Part shown: positions 12,188 through 27,278 of the stretch, piece by piece
Numbering within the stretch: position 1 is the stretch's first letter
Layout: each line of letters starts with the position of its first letter
Assembly (NCBI GenBank): GCA_013396755.1
Contig: VWZF01001867.1
Location: 506,155 to 570,154, forward strand
Direction: 5' to 3'
Length of the DNA: 64,000 nt
From: Sclerurus mexicanus
Taxonomy: Eukaryota > Chordata > Aves > Passeriformes > Furnariidae
Made by a program: the position numbers and the translations under genes
Notes under the pieces: generated by a model
Databases searched by the model: none
Seen by the model: the letters and a program-made list of their open reading frames with translations, nothing else
Told to the model about the DNA's origin: nothing

Positions 12188-15100
12188 CTGTAAAATAATA
12201 TTGGACTGAGAAATATACAACCTTAAGCAAAGGACAGTAATCTCAACAACCATTTGAAAGAAAAATATAGATACTTCTTAAAATCAGTAAAGTTATTAAT
12301 ATCATATATTGCCAGTGAATCCTTATAATGCACAAGTAAGTATAAGCATGTTGAAAAAGTCCAGAAGTTTGGATTTTCCTTACTAACATCTACCTTTTAT
12401 ATTTGTATCCATTTGGTAACAGTAGGCAGTTCATTCAATTTCATTTGAATGATACAAGTATAATATTTTCTGCAATTCAGCAATGATATACAAAATAAAG
12501 GAGAAAGTAAACATTTATATAAAAGAATATGCAGTTAATAGGATTTTTCTCAATTTTATTTATCAGTGAGTTTACAAAATATCTCTGATTTATAAAAATC
12601 CTAAACTACTGACATACCGTGCAGGTTGTTCTTGGTTTGTGTTCAATCCTCTGAAAAATTATTCAAACATGACCAGAATTAATATGGTTCAGGACACACA
12701 ACACGATTGGACTTTGCTCTTCTTATGTAAAACAGAGATAACAAATAGCTTTCTCTTGTGGTTTTTTTCCCCACTCCAATTGCCTCGCCTGTTTAGGAGA
12801 GTAAAGTGTATGCACTTTGGACTGTACCTCCCTTTTCCTAAAAGGAATAACATTACTCCTTAAACACATGCTTATTTTATTGTCACCTGGGAAAACATGC
12901 CTCAATACTCTATTCTTCCATCAGAAAAAGTTCCCCGTGTCTACTGTTGGCTTAACTATGACCCTTAATACTTGGATGAATTTCTCTTTACCTTATTAAA
13001 GATGTTGCTGAATGCTCCAAGGAACTGTTACACTAAAGGATGAATCCATTCTTGAATACAGTTAGAAAGAAACCAAATAAGACCAAAGGATTTTTTTACT
13101 CTTTTGCTTCTTTTCCAGTCTTCTAAATCTAATCCAGGAAAACATGATCCATCTAGCATGAAAGAAAATAGGATTTTACTATAGTGAATATAATTTCTCA
13201 TTAGAGTAACTGCAGAACAGCAAGATGAGGTTCAGACTCAGTTTAGAAATGGTTTGGAAATAGCTCTGGTCATCAGAAATCTTCGCAATTAGCATTCTTT
13301 TGATTTCTTAATGTATGTTCAGATTTTAAACTGTTTGAAATGGACCATTTGTTAATTGTCCACTTGGACCATTATTAATGAAGATTGTGGAATGTATTGG
13401 TTTTATCAGTATCTGTAGGCATTACCTTGATGAAAACAATAATAGTTAAAAAATTTAAAATAATTGAATTGTACTTAACTCATTTCAGTATATGTATCAA
13501 ACTAGACATTTTCAACACTTTTACAGAAATAAAATTTATGAAAAGTTAAATGAAAACACTTGTCTTAGAAGACACATAGATTTATATTAATTTCTCAGTA
13601 GGTCTCCTATCACTTTACTCACACAAAACTTACTTCATCTGACAATTACTTAGAAGAAATTATTTTTGTTCATTTTTGTCATGCATGCCTGTAATGTCAA
13701 ACTTTTGGTAAAATAGTCTTTGGAGAATGTTTTGGAATACAAGTAGCCTTATCAGATTGAGAATTACTTTAGAAAGGCTAGTTTAGCATTGTCAGTCAAG
13801 CAAAATATAAAGGATTAGTAAGTATAAGTATTATCTGTTTATGAAAAGACATTCTGAAATATTTGTATATAGGTCTATCCACAGCAGTTAATGGGAATAC
13901 TTCTGGGTTTTAACCTGTGTGCCTAAATACTTTCCTGGACTTGATCCTAATGGAGTGGTCCAATTATTTCCAGGGGGACCTGAATAAAGTCAAATGAGAA
14001 AGTTTAAAGAAAAGTAATTGATTATATATATATAAAAAAAAGGAAATAGTATATGCAGGTCTTTCACAACTATTTCACCTTAAAAGGAGAATGGACAAAA
14101 CTACAAGATCCCTCACAACGTTCTGTTATCTCATTGCAATGTCTCGATGCTATTGCAGTGCAATCATGATAAGAAAGGGAAACAGAAAAAAAGCAGAAGA
14201 GCAATTTTTACTAGAGTTTCTATTGTCTACATACAGTAAAGCAAAGAAAATGAAAGACACCTGGGTTTATCGCACTATGAGATGAAGCAACTAAATTGAT
14301 ATTAAAAAGGTGGGAAAACTGGGAAAGCACAGTATTTCACATCTACTTAAGTAGGATACAAAATGTTGTCATTTCTCTATTGCATGTGTACTTTGAATGT
14401 TCAGTCACATAGCTTCACAATTGCACAGATTTTGAAATCAAAGATCACTAAATCTTTCTTTTAATCTCTTATATCTTACAGTTGGCTATAAATCATTCTG
14501 TTAAAACTGATAATTCGGGTTAGACTATATAATTTCAGCCTGAAGAGATTAAATTTGCATCATAAACCAACAACAGAAGAAACCGAGGCACCACCACTGC
14601 ACTTTAATTGCACTTGAGCATAAAGAAAATGTAGGTGAATATAGTAGATCAAACAATGTATGCCCAGAAACAATGTAGGTGCAAGTCAATCTAATCTGAA
14701 GAGAAATACTTTCTCATCCGAAGTCTGGTGACTGGTTTTGCTCTAAATACATTAGCAGGATTCATAATCACAACATTTGAAACATACTGTTTTCCCTCAG
14801 ATCATTTATTTGGTTAAATCAACAGTTTACCCTCAGCTTTAACCAATCCTTGATTGTCATCAAGGGAGATTTTTTAATTCTGTAGGCTGAAGACTTGAGG
14901 CATAAAATCTTCTATAGGCATATATCAAGGGGATGTGGACTTTATGCTAAGTAAAGATGACTTGAAAGCAGAGTGTTCTTATCATTCAAAAGCCCAGAAG
15001 AAAGAAAACCTTTCTTTTTACTCCTTCTACTTACTAGTCACAAAATTTCTCACAGAAGATGAATTTAAATAGAGATGACCAATCTATGACCTTTGAGCTA

Positions 15101-18100
15101 TTTAAAGCTCATAAACAATTCAACATTCTTTCCAAGAGCAGTTTGTTATCCTATGATGAGAAGAAGCAGAGGTCTGGTGATATGGGAACTGTTGGACAAT
15201 TCAAATCCCTTGTTGTACAAACAAGTGAAAAATGGCTGATAAGGTTTATGCAACCTGGATTGTCCAAAAGTCTGCTACATGTCCATCTCAGCCCTATCTG
15301 ACAGTGGATCAGTGGGATTCTATGAAGGCAATGAGAACTACAACTCAAAGAGTTACCTCTATTGAGTTATGTGGTAAATGTCTTAAGGGATTTTAGACAG
15401 TTGAAAGTTCTGTCAAGTGACTCATCGGGTCAGGAAAGTTGACATTGCCTAAAGTACAGCCTGTAAACGAGGAAAACTACTTTTATGTTAAAAATTGCAA
15501 TAGGTCACAAGTTCATTGAACCTATTGGCTGTTTCTTTTCTCCATTTCCCTTCACATATATCATTTAGTTGAAGACAGAACAGTATCTCTTTGATACTAT
15601 TATTTCTATGAGGACCTGTATTTTCATATATATTTCCTAAGTGAGAATACTTACACATATTTATAAGGTTTACTCAATCCTCTCTTTATTAAGATAGTAG
15701 CCAATATCCCATTGCCTGACATAGTTTTATTGTTCTTATATTATATTCACACATCTTTTTTAGAATTTTGAGCATAAGAACTTCTTGCATGTTTGAAAGA
15801 TGACCATAGATCCTTTGAAATATTCTGTCAACACTGTAATGCTACAAACTGAGGTACAAATAATTCCCTTGTCCTACTTGATATAAATACATGGTTTGAA
15901 TAATCTCTCTTGGACACTCTAGTGCAATAAGGGACTGTACTGGTACAATAAACTACAACAAAACTTCAATACTTCTCTAAGCCGTTGCTCTTAGAGACCA
16001 CTCTAAGTCTTTTCAGTATAGCACTGTTACTCACAATAGTGTTTAAATTGCGGTTTTTGCATGATTACAACCTAATTTTTGGGTTGCAGTTTAGTTAGGT
16101 AACACAGATCTTCCGATAGGATAGCTCACTATCAATTATTCCATACTGCTCCCAAGTCTTTAATTATCTAAATTTACTTACTCAACCATCTCCTATATTT
16201 CATAATGTCTTAATATTTGATGAACAAACTGATCATAAGACAGCTTTTGGAACAGCAGAAAAAAGCATTTGAAAAATAGGGCTCTCATGTTATGTGGTGA
16301 AGTTTCAACTGCTTATGCTTCCAGAAAATAATTTGTGTTGAGAGAATCTCATCCCACAAATTGCATATTGGTTCCGTGTACTTTTTTGGTATGATCCAGG
16401 CCAGCAAAGGGGATGACCAATTGACACATGATATCAGAATAAACAACTGACACAGAAACTTAATGTAACATTGATACCAGAGACAAAACACAGTGAAATG
16501 ATGCCTAATACCTTCAAAATTTTTAAACAATATTAAAAAACCCTAACGTTTTTTATACTTAGCAATAAAAACAGCAAACAAGACTAGAAACAGAAGCAAA
16601 TACTTCAAAGGTTGCATATAATGTAACCAAAGAAAACCACACAAGGTATTTTTTTTACTTTGTTTACTTTAAAGATGAAGAGTTGGATTTTCCAATAAGC
16701 TCCAAGTAGACAAAAGGGTGGAGAGGGTCCCCAGAATTCTATAATGATTCCTCAATTCAGTCTTAGCAGAGATTAGAACAACTGTGAAGAAGCTCTGATT
16801 TATAGCACTCAAGGAACTCCTTTTCCACTTCAGCAATCTATTTCCTGTTAATTAGTGTTGGAAAAGAATAGCACTTTGCATAGGCATTTGGCCAACTTGG
16901 CTACCAGTCTGTCAACCAGAATTGTCACATATGATGAAAATCATTATAGAGCTAGAAAATGACAATTTTGTGTTCCTTGAACTATACTGTAGGCTCAGCC
17001 ACAAGATAATGCCTATTGGAATTGCTGGATATTTTATTTGTGCCAGACTAAGCAGGAGAACAAATCAAGTTATTGTAAACACCAAGCTTCTATTTGTGTT
17101 TAAAAAGAAAGCCTACTCTGAAAAGCATGTTTTAAAATTACAAAACTCCACTTTTATTGTCTGGTGATTTGCTTCGAAGTTAATTATTTATTCTCATAAG
17201 GAGAACTACCATAAACTAAAGTAATGCCACTAGCTTCCTATTATTAATGTGTCAGTTTTCAGCTTCACAAACAGTCTTATTTCTGAAAACTTCAAAGTTT
17301 TTTTGGCTTATACTTAACCAACAGAAAATTCAGACAAATCTACACCTCACTTTGTGAAATATTTTCTGTATATGCGAAACAACTTTCTTGGTGTTTATTT
17401 ATCACTGAAGTTATTCAATATGACTCAATGATGCATTAATGTGTAATGATATATTTTTCATAATCATTACTTGCAGTATAGTTGCATTTAACATTATATT
17501 CTTACTACAGTTATAAAAGAAAAATCCATTTAAAGAAATACAGTCCACAACATTTGGGATTTAAAAATGCTCAGACATTTATTTCACAAATGAAAAACTA
17601 TGGGAAAAAAATAAATAAAATTACTTTTTGTGCAGACAGAAAACATTTTTCCCAATTGAAGCTGAATAAAACATATATTACTACAGACACATCCAATTTT
17701 TTTCCTGATAACTTTTCTAGGCAATGATATGCCTGATAAAACTGTAACAGTACAAGTAATCCTTCCCTCCCTGGGTGACTTTGATTGGACAGATACCTTT
17801 TGCCGTGCACAAAGAGCCCTTTGTAAGCTGAATGCACACAACTTAAAAGTGTTCAGCAATTACTGATTAGTTACCATACACTACCATTTTCTGATAACTT
17901 GAATTAATGAAACACTAAACTGACTGTTGATATGCTCAGTGCTCTGAATAAGAAACAGGAAAAGTCTTTGCTGCCCAAGAAGTCCTCAACGAGGTGCAGT
18001 AGACCTGGTATCTACTGCCCCTGGAATGGATCCTCATTGTGACTGAATTGCTGATTTCCAAATTGCCGCTTTTCCCTTAGGATTTTATTTATTTTCATGA

Positions 18101-21100
18101 TGATGTTTTCCTCTTGAATTAAACTGTTGCTTAACTTAACCTCAAGACTCTTATCTCTGTCTGCCATTTTACCTTTCTTACCTTGCAGAAGTCCACTTTA
18201 TCAACTTCTTCACAGTTCTTGCTCAGAATTTAGCAATTTCCTCACAAGTCTGAGAGATGGTTACACAGCTGTGTCTTGGATCCCAGACAGCTGAAGTCCT
18301 GAGGAAGGAGGAAAGGTGTTTACAAACTCAAGTCACTACATATGAAATATATAACAGCATTAACATTATATCTTGTACAGAAATCAAAGCTATTAATATT
18401 GACTTATTCTTTTGTACAATACTATTCAAAGTAATTTTATAAATACTTGCATTCTATTTCATACAATTTGTGAAATGTCTAGATTACACAGGAAATCATC
18501 AGAATTAAAAACCTGTTGCTCAGATTCTGCCTAGTAATACTGAATTCCAAATTTTTGTTGATTTCTCTATTCTACCATTACAGTTCATTACATGTGGAAG
18601 ACATATAATGTCAAAACACCATCCTGTCCATCCTCCTTCCTCCAGATCAGATCAATTATTGCATATGTCATTCTTGACAGGTGCTCTGTCCCTCCATTGG
18701 TAGTTTCCAAAAACAAAGATGGAGACCTTTAGACTATCAGAACTACTAGGAAGTTTTTCTGATGTCTAACATGAATTGTCCTTGAGATACATTAGACCTG
18801 CTAGTCTTCTATTTCACTTTGTAGTACTTTAAAAATTTTAATGGTGCTTTCACAAATGTTGTCTGTCCTCTCTAGACAGAAAAAATAACAAAACACAGAA
18901 TCTACTTCCTATAACCTTCTAGGTAGAGTTGGTGCCATTGATCTTTGACATTACTATCTTCTGGATACAAACTGTTTTTCAGCTTTTTTTTTTTTTCTCT
19001 TTTGGAAAGGAGCCCCAAACGAGGGTTTGTTTCAAAAATAAGCAAATATTTTAAAGTTCTGTAACTAATTTGCCCTGTAGCAGTATGGAAGTATACATAG
19101 ATATTTTATTTAATCTATATACTGAATTTTGTTACTCTAGTGAGATGACTAAAAATAATCACTTCATTCACTTCATCTCATAAGTCATGGTTTATGGCAC
19201 TATAACTATGTTCTGCATGTTAGTCTTTAACCAGAGTCAAATTGCTTTGTTCCTTTTTGATGTTTGCCATGAAACAAATGATTGTACACTCTAAGGCAAT
19301 TTTGTTTCTACAGGCAATTGTATTCAGTGCAGACACATGTTCACAAGCTCCAAACCTTTTAAATAGCTATAGCCATAGACAATAGGGGTAATGCTTCCTC
19401 ATATCAACCACTTCTTCTTCCAGAAACATGCTGCCACATGCCACAGCTCTGTCTGCCTTACATATCACAATGCCAGTGCATCCCTGACAACGATCCAGAG
19501 AGATGCACCAGCAAGATTCCAGTTATGATATCAAGATATGCCTGCACACAATCATTTTCCAAGAAACAGTTCTAAAGAGACTGGAGGAATAACTCTCTCA
19601 CCATGCAGGACTTCAGCAAGTAGACCATCAGAGTTCACTGTGTTGTAGCCAGCTGCATTATGACTACAGTTACTGAAAAGGCAATCACTTGTAGACATTC
19701 TATGGAAACAGAGTAGATGCTCTAATGTCTCATTATCTATCTGCATCTTCTCTTAACTCCCAATTTCCCTCATTCCATAAGGGGTCTTTAATCTTAATTT
19801 CCCCAAATTAATTTCCTAAAATCCTAGCCAATGGTTAAATCAGAGCTCCTTATCTCTTCCAACATTCCAGGTGCAGGCTCCTGGCTTGTTTACAGTTCTA
19901 AGTTATCCTTAGTCCAGGGGCTGTCAGCAGCTGAAGCTGGTGGCAAAGAGAATGGAAAAAAAGAGATCAGGAAGAAGTAAGCACAGTTACATTGATCCCA
20001 AGAGAAATACATTTATTTAAACTCACTCACTACAACTTCTAGTCTCCCCATGAACTGGTTGTTTACCAGCTATCTTTTTCATTTTCTATTTCCATACCTG
20101 GGAGCAAAGTAAGTTTTTATGAAGTGTTAGTCAGCTACTGATAAATATACAATAACTAATGTTTCTTAGAGGAATTTCCCCTCTGTTAGAATAATCCTGT
20201 TTAGAACACCAGTATTAAAACCACTATTTTTCTGTGTGTTTTATTTTTAGTCAAAACTCACTTCAGTTCTGACAGGCTGTCATAAGATCATGAAAGTGGA
20301 TTTTGATTCCAATAAGGTTTATTGCTTTACCTCCTGATATTATTCATGTTAACGGGAAAACAACCTTTTCCCATACATTTCACACTGAAACTTGAGTTTA
20401 TTAGACTTTTGTCTTGCAAATCCAAATTTCACATTTTTTTCTTATTTATTTCTTACTCATTTCTAAGCATAACCTTTGTGCAAAAGTGACAACAGCAATG
20501 TGATCAATGAAATTTAAGAAATGCTGATTGTGGCCAAACTCATAAGAGTAATATTAATAAACAGAGACTTTCCTGCACAAGAAACAGAAGAATTAATCAA
20601 TACAAAATATTTTACTCATCAGCAAGCCTTAGGGGTCTTGCTCAGTGTTCCTCCCCTTCGCTGTGTGGACTGTGAAATAACATGATTTTTCTACTTCCCA
20701 GACAGAATGGGAGATGAAGTCTGTAGGTCAGAGCCAGAAGGACTGGTGTGTGACTCCACAAAAAGTCAATATTTGTGGGGAGCCTTGACCACAAGGTTTC
20801 AGACAGTGCTGCAGTGTCACCCAATGATAATTGAAGGACCAAAGTGAAGACTCATATTGTAACTTCCTCACCTTTGCACTCTAGACTTCCTCCTTTCTGA
20901 CTCAACCCTGAATCGTGACCTCTGTACAGTTTACATTCTGCTTGCAGGCAATGACATGTGACCCTATGTGAGGGTCGTGGCAGTAAATGTAATTCTTCAA
21001 TTTCTTTTTATAGTCAAAAATAAATAATGAATGATTAACAGCTCAGCCTGGCTGAATAAAGTGTTCAGAGCAGTCCTGTTTTCCATGTCACCATTCACTG

Positions 21101-22799
21101 AGAGCAAACGATTTTGTTAGTATGGAAAATGTTTGAGGAAGCAATTCTCAGCAGCACCCAGTCAAACTGAGATACCTACTACTGTAAGAAAAGACCTATA
21201 TCCCTTGTATTCAGTGTCCGCACCTGGCACACTAGGAATGCTGTTCCAGTAGAAATTAGGGAACCTAAGGCAAATATTCTAAGGATCCAGAAATACCCTC
21301 TGTGGGCAAGGTATACTTATTAAATGTTACAGGAATTTCTTGAAGGGAGTATCCTCAGGGATTCCTTGTATGGTCAGTATTATGAAGCAGAAACTACCTC
21401 TCGTATGTATTGGGCTTGGGGGCATGCAAACAAAGCCTTCTATCTAAGCAATAGAGGAAATGACCTGACAATGATTCCATGTCATGGGCCATTTGCAGAA
21501 GCCATTTCCCATGTTGTCTAAGAACAGGTATTTTGCTAAGTTATCCCACATCCTAAAGAGGACATATGATTTCTGCAGTGATCACACATAGCTGCCAACA
21601 AGTTCATGAAGGTGTCCATTGAGCTGGAAGATACAAGCAGGTGTGATCAGAGCCATGCCAAGTCCTATAACCAAACTGATTCCATGGTATGGTGCGCATG
21701 AGGGAGGAGAACGTATCTGCCTAGGTTATCTATGGAACATCTTGGCAACACATTAGCAAAGAAAGATGCTTATTACTATACGTGACAGGACCAGAAGAAT
21801 TTCATACACACCAGTTGGATAATTTAATGTGTATACAAAATATGTGTGTTTACAAGAACAAAAATTATTGAAATATGGTTCTTCATTTTCTTCATATATA
21901 TGTGACACTATCTCCTTCAGAATACTGGTGGATTGTTTCATAGGACAGAATTACCATGTAATTTCTTAACTGAATTCCACCTATATTCATATTTCAAGTA
22001 AACTGAACTATTTAAGTGTGGCAGGTCCCTCAGGGAAAGCATGTGTACATGCTCCTTAAGGCCTAAAAATGAAGCTAAGTCTATATCATCATGAGTGCAT
22101 GTATGGTCTTTTCATACACTGGAGGTTAGACGGGGTTATCACGCTAATTTGTTACAGAGTTCACTTTGTTTCATTACATCTGGCTCCAGCACTGATATTT
22201 CCTCTGTTTCACAAGAGAGTGAAGTCAGGCAGACAGAATAATGCTCACCTCAAGATTTCACACTAAGATGTTCCCCACAAACATTTTAACCCTCAAAATA
22301 GGTAGAAGTTATTATCCTGTTTCTTTTGATGTGCAACTACTATGGTAGTGAACAAAACATCCTTTGTGCTACTACAATATTCATAGCAGTGGCTAATCTG
22401 GTAATGGTAAACTAAGTAAACTGTTCTCCTCCCAACCCATCACATGGATACAGATAAGAACTCGATTGTCATGCCATATCAGCTGACTCATACATACATT
22501 ACTGTTAAACCATGATAGAAAAGAGAGGAAAAGAATAATGACATTGTTCACCCATGAAAATCCCCCTTCTTCACATGTATTTATACAAATACATGAAAAA
22601 AGAGAGGTGAAATATGTATGTATACCTTCCATATCAGCAAAATATGATTAGAAATAATTGCAAATGTTACTAAAACCCTCCACTGTGCATCAATTTTGAT
22701 CTAGCTGATACTAAAAACAGTCAGGTTTTTGCCTCCTTTTTTGATCTGGGTGCATAATGCTAGTCTAATGGCGTTTAAAAGTAGATCCTCAGTTTCTGA
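12188..22799. other. Upstream of ABCB1 coding start: no recognisable feature
   Basis: About 10.6 kb of AT-rich sequence. Short open frames occur on both strands, but none shows a family motif or conserved splice context. I see no CR1 terminus, LTR or RNA gene here. An ABCB1 5' noncoding exon and promoter are expected somewhere upstream of 12187 but could not be identified by eye. Confidence 0.5.
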
Positions 22800-24599
22800 T
22801 TGCTATGTTTGCCTTATCGTTTTTGCAGTGAAGTATTTACTAACTTGAAGACAGACCCTGAAAGCTATAGTGTACAGATGGATTTCTGCATGGTCAGAAA
22901 GCCCTTTTACTTCAATAGCAGGACACAACTGTCAATTATGCATAATGAATATGTTAACACTTTTCTATCCAGAATTAAACAGGGATATATGGGAAACTCA
23001 GGCCACAACAATAATGAAAATTCATGTTAAAGCAACAGCAAAATGGCTTTTTATGATCCAGTTATGCAGTTACAACCAAAACAGTGGTGCAAAAGGAACT
23101 CACAGTGCTGGCTGCTCCCACTTGATCGCATTGCTCCTGAAATGCCAGGTAATATTATAACAATAGCAACTGACCTGACTGCAGAGCAAGCAAGACTATT
23201 TGCTTAAAACTTTAGGCCACTAAATTCAGAAACTTGTAAAATGGGACTTTCAGGCCTAAAGGATTGTCTTAACTAGTAAAGATTACACGGCCACAAAATG
23301 GGTATGATTATCATCTACACTGCAGAAAGAATCTCCTGTAAGACATTTAATAGGTAGATATCTCAGAACAGTTATCTGAGCAATGAAAGGATATTTGGCT
23401 AGCAGGTTACTCCACTTATAACACTATGAGATGGTAAAATCATACAAAACCTGGAAAAATTGTTGGGATTGCCATCTGAGAATGTATCTGATTAAATAGA
23501 ACCACAGTGACTTTCTATTAACAGTGATACAAGAGTTAAATTAGCAAGAGTAATTCAGGGACCCGGGAATTAAGCACAAATACAATGGGAAGAGCTGCAA
23601 ATTCAGCTTCGACAGGTATGGACACGGTAATGAAGGTAAGAAGGAATACAAGGAAATCTCAGTCCTGTGGAGCTGACAAAAGGTCTGCACATATTGTAAT
23701 TGTCAGACATATGGTATAAAGGACCCACAGCCTCTATTTTAAAATAAAAATCAAAGGGAAGAGAAAAGGAAAATAGTCCCCACTGTGGGTTTAGCTCTTT
23801 GTTGAAATAGAGGTGGTAATGGTAACTGCAAAAGATCCTCAGAGAACACGATAAAAACTTCCTTTAGGGGACACCAATGGGACTGCAGGAAAGCAACATA
23901 GTAAAATCTGAGTGAAAAAAGGCAAAGATATGAGAAAATGGGATAGAATAGATAAATTTTGTCAAGGAAACAAAAAATCCTGACAAGGAATAAAACCAAC
24001 AGAAAATAACAGGTCCCTTTCAGTGAAGCCCTCTGACATCATCTCTTCCTCTCAATAACAAAGGCTAGGGACATTCTGCTGTCTAATTTTCCCTGGTCCA
24101 GTGATAAAATTACAATATAACCAATGCAAATGGCCAATAACAATATTAGTACTAGGTGGTCAAGAAAAGAACATTAACTACCACTAGTGTCATGATGTTA
24201 ATTGATACCATAGTGTCAATAACCACTCCTCAACGAATATTTGTTCCAGCTGGAACTCAAGAAAATGTAAAAATGATAAAACTTGTACTATATGCATGAA
24301 AGAATGTTCAAGTACCTGTATTAAGATCTCTGTCTGTAGTTAAATAGCTGCCAAGTTCAGGAGTTCCTTCTGAGTATAGGAATGGGAGGATCCCTCTTAT
24401 AAACACCAGGGAATTATTGGCATAGCCTTGCTGAAACAAAATGGATTAACTGCAGATTTGGCTACGGATGTTTGTGGAATTGGGCTTGACCAGTGGGAGG
24501 TGAGGGTGGAGTGATTCCTGAAAGTCATTGATGCTTTGTTATTAAGAATCCGGAGGAAGTAAAAACAGTGGATATTTGGGTAACAGAATTTCCTCAAGT

Positions 24600-25530
24600 T
24601 TTGTGGGTCTGTAAGCTAAAATGTGAAAAAATAGAAGTTGTGTAAGATTGAAAGGTCCAGATCCTCCTTGCCAAAAAACAATATCAACACCCACAAGAAA
24701 CAGAGGAAGGGCACCAATCCACCATCAACAAGTTTACTGGAAGCAAGGTCTTAGTACAGAGACCTATCTTTTATCATCCTATTTGACCAGGGTTAAAAGC
24801 AAAGGAAAATCCTACTTTTAGGTTTTTTTCTCTCATTTAACTATGAGAGAAAGCAATATTGTTTTATCCATGTCCCTCAAGACTTTCAGATCAAATGTAT
24901 CACATGTGGAGGAAATTACCATCAAAATGTGTTATGTCATACTGTACATGAATGATGAGTCAGTACCTGGAAAAACTGAACTGAAAGTTTGGGAATACAC
25001 TCAAGAAATAACCAGCATTACTCTCAACACAGGCTTTAAAGCTAATCATGACAAAACTCAGCTGGTACAATCTGAAATGAAATATTCAGTAATAGTTTTA
25101 GGTCAGGAAGGGATGTTGACACTGGGATCAGCAAAGGGTAGAACTGACCATGAGAGTCCACACAAGTAATAGTTGTATTAGATTCACTTTTGGAATTGCT
25201 TACATTTTTGTGATAATTACATTTGCAGAAATCAGTAAACCACTGATCAAATTAATGAATAAATCTCACAAACAAGAACGGAAAGAAAAAAAAAGAATCA
25301 AAATTGCACTACTTCAAACCCTTGCCTTTAGATGCTCCAATTATTGTAAGCTGTTTCATGTTCAGCTGGCCACTACCAATCTACACTGTACTATTGAAAG
25401 AACACAGAAATAAGAGGAAAGTTAGAGCCTTTTCTTTGAGAGTCTTAAGACCTGTGGGAAAGAACTCTATTACATATTACAAACAGGTTAAGCATTGTCA
25501 TAGGCAATTATCTTTGAGAATACATCACTA
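24600..25530 (+). pseudogene. ERV reverse transcriptase/RNase H remnant
   Basis: An open segment at 24843-25169 contains Y-M-N-D at 24945-24956 where active enzymes have Y-x-D-D, followed by a thumb-like NTGFKANHDKTQLVQS stretch. The next frame (25150-25413) continues with FAEISKPL and later QLATTNLHC, typical of the RT connection and start of RNase H. Frames change at about 25150 and 25410. Without the paired aspartates and with the breaks it is inactive. Confidence 0.8.
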
Positions 25531-26478
25531 GAGGATGTTTTGCAGTAATACATGTCACACATGCTTCACTAAAGTCCATATCACATGTACTCCACTGAAG
25601 TACATAATCAGTGAAGTACAAATTGGATATGTATCAAACTCTAGGCTAGGTGGATGGACACAAGATTTTATAAAATAAGAGCTTTCTGTAGAATATGACA
25701 AGATTTTATCACTTGCTCTATATGGCTTTTAACCACTGGAACAGAACATAAATGCACTTTACCTGTTTATGTCTTTCACTGGATAAAAGCTCCGTTACTG
25801 ACTTTGTGCCACAGGTTATTCAGTATGGTTCACAAATGGCTCCAGTTCTTCTCAAAATTGTGAAAAATCCTCTATTAGATATGCTGCCACTCCTGGGAAA
25901 AATAAAAGGAGCTGTCTGCCTTCACTCTGCACAAGCAGCAGAGCCACAAGCTCTGCTAATGATGTTAAAAGAGGAACACGAAGGAAATGACTAGCTTTGT
26001 ACATAGTTTCAGACCGGATGTATCAAGCTTTAACTATTTGGCTACCAAAGTAGAATAAAAATGACCTACAAACAAAAAATGGAAAACTAGTAGCCCGTCG
26101 ATCATGGAAAGAAAATCCTGAACATATGGTAAAAAAAGAAGAGAGGGAAAAAATTATGCTTGTCATGTAAAAGCATACCAAGAGGAAACACAAAGAGGCA
26201 GCAGTATTGGAATAGTCAAGCACGTAGCTTTGCCAAGATTGTGGTGGCCCCAGCACATTTGATATTTGAGAAACATGCAGTTTGAAAGCAAACCAAAGAA
26301 AATTATACAAAGCATGGTATCAAAGACCAAGTTATTTACAATATGAAAATGAGGAAATTGAGTGGTGATTACTACAGAAGTTAGTAGAGAGGTGAAGCAC
26401 AGTTTGTGTGGCCAGGTAACAAACATTTGCAGATAAGGAGCACTATGTACACTTTCAGTAGATTTGTTTCAATAGGTG

Positions 26479-26502
26479 CATGAGCAAGATCATTTAGGGG
26501 GT
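26479..26502 (+). pseudogene. ERV integrase zinc-binding (HHCC) remnant
   Basis: HEQDHLGG is the His-x3-His half of the retroviral integrase N-terminal zinc finger. The expected Cys pair lies downstream, where the LTR insertion interrupts the gene. Confidence 0.6.
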
Positions 26503-26604
26503 GCTTGAATGCAAAAGGGAATATTAGAAGGAATATTAGAAAGTAGCTAGTTGGCCAAACATGAAAAGAGATGGCTACTGTTATAGTTACTAAATTGCTT
26601 AGTT

Positions 26605-27255
26605 TGTGCTGTGGTGAATACCCTCACTAGGAGAAAATTAGAATACTAGAATTCATGAGCCATAGGTGCCATGCTTTAATCCCAAATAGCAACTAAGTAC
26701 CACACAGCTCCTTGCTCACTCACTCTGTGCTCAGTGGGATGGGGAGAAGATTTTGAAAAAAGTAAAAACTTGTAAGAAGGTAAATGTAAGAAGAATTTAA
26801 TAATAGACACAAAGTGAACTATAACCATAACAACAGTAACTATTATTATTATTACTACTATTACTACTACTAATAGCAATAGATAGAGAGGGAGATAAAA
26901 CCCAAGAGAAACAAGTGATGCGCAATACAATTGCTCACCACTTGCTGACAGACGCTCAGTCCATCCCCGAGCTGCAATCAGCCCCTCCCAGCCAACTCCC
27001 CCCAGTTTACATACTGGGCATGACATTCTATGGTATGGAATATTCCTTTGGCCAGCTCAGGTCAGCTGTCCTGACTGTGCTGCCCCTGCCCTCAGCTTCT
27101 TGTGTAGCTCTTCACTAATAGAGCATGAGACACTGAAAAGTCCTTGACTTAGTGGAAGGACTACTTAGCAACAACCAAAACAGCAGTGTGTTATCCACAT
27201 AATTCTCATATGGAATTCAACAGGCTAGGATAGAGACTACCCTAGAGTTAGTGTA
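26605..27255 (-). mobile_element. Solo LTR (avian ERV), minus strand, inserted in ERV integrase
   Basis: On the plus strand it reads from TGTGCTGTGG through an internal TTA/CTA trinucleotide repeat (26841-26878), a CCCCAGTTTACATACTGGGC block and TATGGTATGGAATATTCC. It reads as the reverse complement of an avian ERV LTR, with a degraded TATA-like element near 27003-27013. It separates the integrase zinc finger from the integrase core of the older ERV, so it inserted later. No internal retroviral genes accompany it. Confidence 0.75.
26841..26878. repeat. Trinucleotide repeat (ATT/ACT)n
   Basis: Interrupted TTA/CTA units inside the minus-strand LTR. This LTR family commonly carries such a variable trinucleotide tract. 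Confidence 0.85.
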
Positions 27256-27278
27256 CTTCCACCTTAATCCCACCTACC

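Noticed and set aside
26676..27026. 116-codon minus-strand frame with a valine/isoleucine run
   Set aside because: The hydrophobic run is the translated trinucleotide repeat inside the LTR.
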